From Gemmatimonadaceae bacterium (GTDB lineage: Bacteria > Gemmatimonadota > Gemmatimonadetes > Gemmatimonadales > Gemmatimonadaceae), in NCBI GenBank assembly GCA_035633115.1, contig DASQFN010000114.1, forward strand, positions 124,001 to 188,000: DNA of 64,000 nucleotides. The letters are read 5' to 3'. The stretch's first letter is position 1; each line of letters begins with the position of its first letter. This document shows positions 58,198 to 64,000 of this stretch, one piece after another. The position numbers and the translations under genes were made by a program. A model generated the notes under the pieces. It saw only the letters and a program-made list of their open reading frames with translations, was not told the origin of the DNA and did no database searches.

Positions 58198-59586
58198 ATG
58201 AAATCAGCCGGATCATCGGACCTCAATAGCTATCTGGAGAAGCACGACGCGCGAATCCAGGAGGAATTGTTCGAGTTCCTGCGAATTCCGAGTGTAAGTG
58301 CCAGGTCGGAGCACAGCGGAGATGTCGCGCGCGCAGCTAAGTGGCTGAAGGAGTGCATAGAAAAAAGCGGCATGACCGCGCGCATCTATCCGACCGCCGG
58401 TCATCCCGTGGTGGTGGCTGAGTGGCGCCACGCGCCGGGCGCGCCGACGGCGCTCGTCTACGGTCACTACGACGTCCAGCCCGCCGAGCCGATCGATCTG
58501 TGGACGTCGCCGCCATTCGAGCCGACGGTGCGCGACGGGAAGATCTTTGCGCGCGGATCCGTTGACGATAAGGGCCAGCTCTTCCTTCACGTCAAGGCAA
58601 TCGAGGCTCACCTTGCCACTCGGTCAAAGCTGCCGCTCAACATCGTGCTGATTGCGGAGGGCGAGGAGGAGATCGGCAGCCCGAGCCTCGAGAAGTTCGT
58701 GAGCGAGAACCAGGAGCTGCTCAAGTCCGACGTGGCGGTGATTTCCGACTCAGCGATGTTCGCGCCCGGCCAGCCGTCCATTCTCAGCTCACTGAGAGGG
58801 CTGGCGTACTTCCAGATCGACGTTCAGGGCCCGATGTGCGATCTCCATTCCGGAAGTTATGGAGGCGCCGTGGTGAATCCGGCGATAGCTCTGGCGCGAA
58901 TCCTGGCGACCATGCACGACGACAACGGGCACATCGCGATCGACGGGTTTTACGACAGGGTCCGCGACTGGGAGCCCCGCGTTCTCGAGCAGATGAAGAA
59001 GCTTCCGTTCGACGAGGAAGAGTTCCGCAAGGAAGCCGGCGCTCCCGCCCTTGGCGGGGAGAAGGGTTACACGGTTCTCGAGCGATTATGGGCGCGTCCC
59101 ACCTGCGAAGTGAACGGCCTTCTCAGCGGCTACACCGGCGAGGGAGCGAAGACGGTTCTTCCTGCGAAGGCAATGGCGAAGGTCAGCTGCCGGCTAGTAC
59201 CCGATCAGGAACCCGCCGAAATCGAGAAGCTGATGGATGCACACGTACGTCGCATCGCGCCGAAGGGTGTGACGGTTAACGTGAAACATCTCCACGGCGG
59301 ACGGCCGTGGAGGGCTGAGCTCGACGGGCCGATATTCGACGCGGCTCGGCGAGCACTCAAGTCCGCGTTCGAGAAAGATCCGGTGATTGTCGGCGAGGGT
59401 GGATCGATCCCGGTAGTCGGCGATTTCGAGAGGATCCTCGGCACCCCCGTACTTCTCGTGGGATTCGGACTGCCCGGAGAAAACGCGCATGCTCCCGACG
59501 AGTGGATAAGCGTCGAGAATTTCAGAAAGGGCATGAGCGCAATGGCTGTCCTCTGGGACGAGTACGGCCGGAACGGAAAACCCTAG
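58198..59586 (+). CDS. M20-family dipeptidase/zinc carboxypeptidase
   Basis: This 462-residue protein has the M20 metal site in ALVYGHYDVQPAEP (His and Asp), FARGSVDDKGQLFLH (bridging Asp) and IAEGEEEIGSP (catalytic and ligand Glu). VISDSAMFAPGQP and GGSIPVVGDF follow, and the dimerisation domain lies between (DLHSGSYGGAVVNP). The family is dipeptidases and related peptidases (PepV/CNDP-like); no signal peptide, so cytoplasmic. The stop overlaps the stop of the convergent DUF4173-like gene (ctag, 4 bases). Confidence 0.92.
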   Translation: MKSAGSSDLNSYLEKHDARIQEELFEFLRIPSVSARSEHSGDVARAAKWLKECIEKSGMTARIYPTAGHPVVVAEWRHAPGAPTALVYGHYDVQPAEPIDLWTSPPFEPTVRDGKIFARGSVDDKGQLFLHVKAIEAHLATRSKLPLNIVLIAEGEEEIGSPSLEKFVSENQELLKSDVAVISDSAMFAPGQPSILSSLRGLAYFQIDVQGPMCDLHSGSYGGAVVNPAIALARILATMHDDNGHIAIDGFYDRVRDWEPRVLEQMKKLPFDEEEFRKEAGAPALGGEKGYTVLERLWARPTCEVNGLLSGYTGEGAKTVLPAKAMAKVSCRLVPDQEPAEIEKLMDAHVRRIAPKGVTVNVKHLHGGRPWRAELDGPIFDAARRALKSAFEKDPVIVGEGGSIPVVGDFERILGTPVLLVGFGLPGENAHAPDEWISVENFRKGMSAMAVLWDEYGRNGKP

Positions 59587-61070
59587 GATGTACGGGGCAG
59601 ACCTATTCGCCGGAGCGCTTCGCGCGCCCGCTGGCGGCGGAGATTCCACTCGAACCAGCTGTCGGGAGACAGGCGACGAGGGTTGCCGTAACGCGCCACC
59701 AGCTCAGCGTGGAGCTGGCCCCGCACCGGCTCGGGAAGGGAAGCCAGTCGTGTAACGATCACCGGAATTGCGTCAGATGAGAGATCACGCGCGATGTATC
59801 TGGCGTCGAGTTTTCCTGTCGTCGCAACCCGGTCCATATTCGCGGACGCGATCCACGCCTCGTGGTTCCAGAACACGAGAACCAGGAAAGCGGCAACGGC
59901 GACAGTGAAGACGCGACGAAAAAGCGCCCCGATGTCGAGCGTGCCGAGGATGCCGGCCGCCAGCGCAATCAAGGCCACGGCAAGAACCAGCATGTAGACC
60001 TGCGCATACAGTCGCGAGACCGTGTATCCGTAAGCGGCCTCGTACAACGACACGCGGTGAAACGCCGATGCGAGCATGATCAGGACGGCGACCAGGATGG
60101 CCAGCGTGAGGATCTTGATGCGTCCCGCGTGACCGTCCGCGCGGCCAAATCGCTCGCTCACCAGGATGAGAATCACGGAGCAGGTGGCGACTATCGTGAG
60201 CTCGCCAAACCCGCGCCGGGCGTATTCGGCGAAAGTGATTCCGGAGCCGGGTACGCTCGGTGCGTTGCCGAAGAGGTAGCTGAGCTGTACACCGATGAAG
60301 AGCCAGAAAAGCGCAGCGACGCCGGAAACGAGGATCAGCCGTTCCGTCGCTCCGAGCCAGCGTCCAACTCCGTCGCTGCCGGACACTGGTGAGAGTGACG
60401 AGCTCTGTCTGATGGGCTGGAGAGCCGCAAAGCTGTAGGCGCCGAGGGTCACTACCAGCAGAACGAAGAAGAAGATCGTTCGCGGAATGAACTCCCAGGT
60501 GGCGATGATTCGAGCGATCTCGTCCCGCCAGCTGCCGAACACAGGGTCGGCGCTCGCAAGGAGAAGGGCGAAAAAGAGGACGACTGGAATCGTGATGACT
60601 GCTCCGCGCACGGCTTCTCGCGACCGCGTCGAGCGAAAAACGTTGGACAGATCCGCAAACCGCCTGAACGATTCGGCTAGTGCATTGCCGGCAGCGACGA
60701 AGGGAGCGCTGATGACGAATGGCGCCGTCAGGCGCTCGAGGCCGGGACCGACGGCGAATAGCATTGCAAGCGCGAGGAAGAGCACCACGCTGACGAAACT
60801 CAGTGCGTTGATAAACTCGGCCGCGGTGATCGAGGCTCCAGAGGCCAGGACGGTCGCGGTGGCGAGCATGAGAAGGGAGGAGCTGTTGAGCGTGCTGCGC
60901 GCCCTCATCACGACACCCAGTCCAAGCGAGGCGAAGGCGGTCCAGATTCCCCAGTTCACACCGGGGAGGGCGTCAAACATGATGTAAGCGCCAATCGCGG
61001 CAACGGCGATCGCCGCGAACCATGCGAGCCCGGTGCCAAGTGCCGCCGGACGTTCCCCCGTACCAGTCAA
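59583..61070 (-). CDS. Multi-span membrane protein, DUF4173-like
   Basis: This 495-residue protein has 11-12 membrane segments. HRVSLYEAAYGYTVSRLYAQVYM is the conserved signature of the DUF4173 family, which has no known function. The C-terminal cytoplasmic tail (PRRLSPDSWFEWNLRRQRARE) is basic. The start is TTG, with ggagag 5 bases upstream. A palindromic operator and a promoter-like pair lie 25-80 bases upstream, so expression is probably regulated. Its 3' end overlaps the M20 gene's stop by 4 bases. Confidence 0.8.
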   Translation of the reverse strand: MTGTGERPAALGTGLAWFAAIAVAAIGAYIMFDALPGVNWGIWTAFASLGLGVVMRARSTLNSSSLLMLATATVLASGASITAAEFINALSFVSVVLFLALAMLFAVGPGLERLTAPFVISAPFVAAGNALAESFRRFADLSNVFRSTRSREAVRGAVITIPVVLFFALLLASADPVFGSWRDEIARIIATWEFIPRTIFFFVLLVVTLGAYSFAALQPIRQSSSLSPVSGSDGVGRWLGATERLILVSGVAALFWLFIGVQLSYLFGNAPSVPGSGITFAEYARRGFGELTIVATCSVILILVSERFGRADGHAGRIKILTLAILVAVLIMLASAFHRVSLYEAAYGYTVSRLYAQVYMLVLAVALIALAAGILGTLDIGALFRRVFTVAVAAFLVLVFWNHEAWIASANMDRVATTGKLDARYIARDLSSDAIPVIVTRLASLPEPVRGQLHAELVARYGNPRRLSPDSWFEWNLRRQRAREALRRIGLPRTS

Positions 61071-61094
61071 GCGTCTCTCCGTTTGATCATCCGA

Positions 61095-61148
61095 CGGGAT
61101 AATCTAGCCGGCGAATCTATTTTGACAAGTACTTTGTCCCACAAAGTA
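61095..61148 (-). promoter_or_regulatory. Promoter with palindromic operator for the DUF4173-like gene
   Basis: On the minus strand, tagatt (-10 type) and ttgtca (-35 type) are 16 bases apart. The palindrome tactttgt-ccc-acaaagta (61130-61148, perfect 8-bp arms) sits directly upstream of the -35. A dimeric repressor or activator should bind it. No regulator gene is adjacent. Confidence 0.55.
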
Positions 61149-61188
61149 GACGCCACGGTGAAATCATCACAGCAAACTTGTTAACGCG

Positions 61189-63999
61189 TTAGAAGCGCCA
61201 TTCGCGGATGAGGAACAAGCCCAGGACGCTCGTCGTCGAAGGCTCCTGCGGCGCGAGACTCGGCTCGCGAAGAATGAACCGCGGCTCGAAGCTCGTCTCG
61301 AGACGGTAGCCTTTGAGTCCACCGAAGCGGTGCTGAAGGTAGAGGCCGGGACGCTTCAACGCCTCCGGATCGGGCCGGATCTGGACCCCGACAAACGTAT
61401 GCGACTTGATGTACTTGCCGAACTCGACCTCCGTGCCTCGCAGGAAGCCGCCCACGTCGGTCTGCACGTCGGCGGGCGTGATGGTGAACACGTCAGCCCC
61501 GAGGGACTGTGCTGCCTCTCCTGCAGCCTCATCGGCGATGACGCCGAGGGCCACGCTCGCGAGCTGCTGGGCGGCAAGGGCGGCCCCCGCTCCGATGAGA
61601 TTGTTGCTGCTCCCCACACCCGACGCCTCGAGCTGCAGCAGCGACGATGACGACCGCCCGAACGCGAGGTAGCTCAGAATATCGCTCTGCGGAATTGGCG
61701 GCTGGGCATCGCTCTCCAGCGAGATGCGCGGATTGAGAAGCGTGCCGCCGATGAGAATCTCGATGTTGATCGCCTCACGCGAGGGCAGCCGCACCTCGTA
61801 GGCGCCGGTCACCTGCAGCGTGGGGTTCAGCTCGTCGATGTTGATGAACGTTGCCGATCCACGCTTGATCTCGAACCGCTTGGTGAGGAAGCGATACTCG
61901 CCTCGCTCGCTCAGCAACACGCCGTCGAATATCAGCGATTGCCTGGCCCTGTTGACATGAATCGCGAGATCGCCATCGCTGTACACCTCGATGTTCGCAT
62001 CGCGGGACCTCACGAAGACATCTCGATCCACGCGGAGGTTCACGTCCATCCGCAGATTCGCCAGAAGCGGTGACTGCGTCGGGAAAATCTCCTTGTTGCT
62101 CGACACTGCCGTATCCAGGACACTGAACAAGGCAGGGTCATTGAGGGCGATCAGCTTCTTGCCTTCCGACTCGGGGATCTGGAGGACGCCGTCCAGAATC
62201 CGCAGTCCCCCGCTGACGTATGCCTCGTTGAAGGGTCCCAGGATCGAAAGGTCGGCACTCGCCAGGAGCCTGCCATTGTCGTTGTCGAGAACGAGCGCAC
62301 GGTTCGCGTGCCCCTTCAGATCGAAGCTCGGATTTCTGAACGAGCCAATGCCGAGTCCGCCGGTAATCGCAATGCGACCCTCGCTGTACGCCACGAGGGA
62401 GTCAACGACGATGGTATCGCGCAGCATCCGGATCGAGCCGTTAATCCGCGAGAGATTGACACCGGCGGGAACGACGCGTGCTTCCGCGTCGTCGAACACG
62501 ACCTGGCCGGTCATCTCGGGCCGGCGCAGCGTTCCGCCGACCTTGACGTTGGCCACTGCGTGGCCGCGCACGTTGGTGACGATGGTGTTCAGCTGCGGTA
62601 CCATGTCGAGCGGCAGGCTGTCGGCTCTTATCGCGAGGTCCATCTGGCGATCTGTCGGGAAGCGCGAGCCCGTGACTCCGGTGAACGCGAGGTTTATCGG
62701 AATCGTTCCCGACGCCACAAGGAATGTCCCCTGACCCGGCCGCATCGCCTCTGCCCGGCCGGATAGGTTTTGATTTGCATACTGCAGGGTCCCGTGCAGC
62801 TCGGGCACAGCCGTTCCGTTGTAGATGAAGTTCTGCGTGCCAAACGCGCCATTAAAGGTTGGATTCGCCGCTGTGCCGGCGGCGCGCATGTCGAACGACA
62901 CGAGCCCGCGCGCATCGATGTCACTTTGAGCGAGCGAAACAAGGTCCTCGACCGCGAAATTGTCGACGGCGATCTCGAAGTTCGCTGCGCCTTCCTTCGG
63001 AAGCAGGCCATTCACGAAGATCCGGCCGTTGCGAGTGTTGCGCAGCTCCAGTCGCTCGACGTCTATGCCTCGGGGGCCCCAGTGGATTCCCGCGGGTTGG
63101 GTGCTGGCCCAGACCGTCGTATCGAATCTCAGCCTGAGATCATTCAGCCGCAGCTCGTTGCGATCCTTGTTCAGGACGAAATTGGCGTTCGCGGCATAGT
63201 CGTTCTGCGTATCCTGATGGACCTCCAGTGCGAGCGTACCCAGCGGTTTCTGGTAATTCACCTTTACCTGCACGCTGTCGAGATTGAAGCCCGCCGTAGT
63301 GAGCTCATTCGCATTCGCGTTGATAATGACCCGCGATTGCGGTGTCAGTGCGTTGGTCCACGAATAGTCGGCGCGAAAAGCCTGCACGGTGTTCCCCAAT
63401 GCGACGATGTTCGCGCCGCTCGCCGTTCCGGTTGCACCGAAGTCGTGGATGTTGCCGGTGGCCGCACCATCCGCCCGGAACGAGCCCGAAAGCTTTCCCC
63501 GCTGGACGACTCCCGGCGTATCGACCGCTGCACGCGCAGCCGGCGCCCTTCCGGTCACTGCACGCTCGACTTCGGTTGCCTCCGCCAGTCGCGCGGAGTC
63601 GGCCTGCGCGCGGGAGATCCGCTTCCTGAGAATCCCCGGACGCGGCGGCACCTCACCCTGTTGCGCCGGGAGAAAGCCCGCGATCTGCTGAAGCGAATCG
63701 ATCGCGATGTGATAGCGAAGCTCGCCGCTCGTCCCTCGCTTGAGCCCGAAGGTCCCTGTGGCGCTGGCGAACCCCTCGGGGACGCCAAGTGCCAGCGTGT
63801 CTATCCGCGCCAGGCCATTCGCCATCGAGACTCTGACTTTGGCCGAGTTGATCGCCAGCGTGTCGTACGATGACGCCTGAATGTCCGCGACAATCCGCGC
63901 ATTCATCGTGGCCGGATCGAAACCGCGTCCGACAGCTGTTGCCGTCGCGGTAACGGACGTGCGCGGTGCCTTGGCGACTATCGTATTGGCGTTGAACAG
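61189..63999 (-). CDS. TamB/DUF490-family protein, C-terminal part (gene runs past the window end)
   Basis: The frame stays open past 64000; the ATG at 63906 is only an internal Met, as the upstream sequence (LFNANTIVAKAPRTS) continues in frame. At least 936 residues of long, repetitive beta structure are seen, typical of the AsmA/TamB group that spans the periplasm between inner and outer membrane. The C-terminal DUF490 domain shows RGEYRFLTKRFEIKRGSATF, LNPTLQVTGAYEVRLPSRE, and IPQSDILSYLAFGRSS, ending in an aromatic residue (EWRF), as in outer-membrane-facing proteins. It works with Omp85-type TamA or in lipid transport to the outer membrane. Confidence 0.85.
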   Translation of the reverse strand: MFNANTIVAKAPRTSVTATATAVGRGFDPATMNARIVADIQASSYDTLAINSAKVRVSMANGLARIDTLALGVPEGFASATGTFGLKRGTSGELRYHIAIDSLQQIAGFLPAQQGEVPPRPGILRKRISRAQADSARLAEATEVERAVTGRAPAARAAVDTPGVVQRGKLSGSFRADGAATGNIHDFGATGTASGANIVALGNTVQAFRADYSWTNALTPQSRVIINANANELTTAGFNLDSVQVKVNYQKPLGTLALEVHQDTQNDYAANANFVLNKDRNELRLNDLRLRFDTTVWASTQPAGIHWGPRGIDVERLELRNTRNGRIFVNGLLPKEGAANFEIAVDNFAVEDLVSLAQSDIDARGLVSFDMRAAGTAANPTFNGAFGTQNFIYNGTAVPELHGTLQYANQNLSGRAEAMRPGQGTFLVASGTIPINLAFTGVTGSRFPTDRQMDLAIRADSLPLDMVPQLNTIVTNVRGHAVANVKVGGTLRRPEMTGQVVFDDAEARVVPAGVNLSRINGSIRMLRDTIVVDSLVAYSEGRIAITGGLGIGSFRNPSFDLKGHANRALVLDNDNGRLLASADLSILGPFNEAYVSGGLRILDGVLQIPESEGKKLIALNDPALFSVLDTAVSSNKEIFPTQSPLLANLRMDVNLRVDRDVFVRSRDANIEVYSDGDLAIHVNRARQSLIFDGVLLSERGEYRFLTKRFEIKRGSATFINIDELNPTLQVTGAYEVRLPSREAINIEILIGGTLLNPRISLESDAQPPIPQSDILSYLAFGRSSSSLLQLEASGVGSSNNLIGAGAALAAQQLASVALGVIADEAAGEAAQSLGADVFTITPADVQTDVGGFLRGTEVEFGKYIKSHTFVGVQIRPDPEALKRPGLYLQHRFGGLKGYRLETSFEPRFILREPSLAPQEPSTTSVLGLFLIREWRF

Positions 64000-64000
64000 A

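Overview
The window is about 60-65% GC over most of its length and almost fully coding. It has short gene gaps, many GTG and TTG starts, and repeated 4-base stop/start overlaps (ATGA, GTGA, TTGA). The gene mix suggests a free-living, aerobic, Gram-negative bacterium. It includes a TamB-like outer-membrane assembly protein, several lipoproteins, a 2-oxoglutarate dehydrogenase E1, a type II NADH dehydrogenase and many secreted or metal-dependent peptidases. A Gemmatimonadota-like lineage is my best guess. No rRNA or tRNA gene is present to test it, so this is inference.

Layout. 1-14.2 kb is housekeeping: a sensor kinase cut by the window start, an M28 peptidase, a histidine phosphatase, a TPR protein, an AlkA-like glycosylase, YjbQ, SufE, a HlyD/ABC exporter, OsmC, a short RecQ and a THUMP RNA methyltransferase. 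14.4-23.9 kb is a signalling operon: a 2018-residue soluble hybrid kinase with a long HAMP array and three receiver domains, then CheR, CheB and a second receiver-kinase, all overlapping. A glycine-zipper lipoprotein follows, behind a sigma-54-like promoter. 24.3-34.5 kb holds sucA and then a five-gene coupled operon: a PIG-L deacetylase, a binding-protein ABC importer and NDH-2.

34.6-43.8 kb is an accessory island with visibly lower GC and different codon use. It carries a candidate restriction endonuclease converging on an m4C-type methyltransferase, with a ribbon-helix-helix protein in front of the methyltransferase and an operator-like site. It also carries a RelE-type toxin-antitoxin pair and a HigB / HigA-ImmA pair with two operator copies. 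Two unusual genes follow the latter pair: one Nmad2-like, and one with two copies of a domain plus zinc ribbon. A deoxyribosyltransferase/TIR-like effector candidate and small unknown genes complete the island.

43.8-49.6 kb is a BMP-type (nucleoside/purine) ABC importer operon ending in an MFS gene. 49.7-53.3 kb is nadB-nadA-nadC plus a 38-residue zinc-ribbon microprotein. 53.3-64 kb holds an acyl-CoA dehydrogenase, a small membrane protein, a YyaL-type thioredoxin-fold protein, a NUDIX hydrolase, an M20 dipeptidase, a DUF4173-like membrane protein and the C-terminal part of a TamB-like gene.

Several reading frames are broken by a single base, some beside short homopolymers (about 3081, 37075, 37600 and 43685), and one gene lacks a normal start codon (about 13064). 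These could be assembly errors or real lesions. The most unusual items are the two-copy zinc-ribbon protein with its toxin-antitoxin/Nmad neighbours, the RHH-controlled restriction-modification cluster, and the HAMP-array kinase coupled to CheR/CheB without a chemoreceptor.
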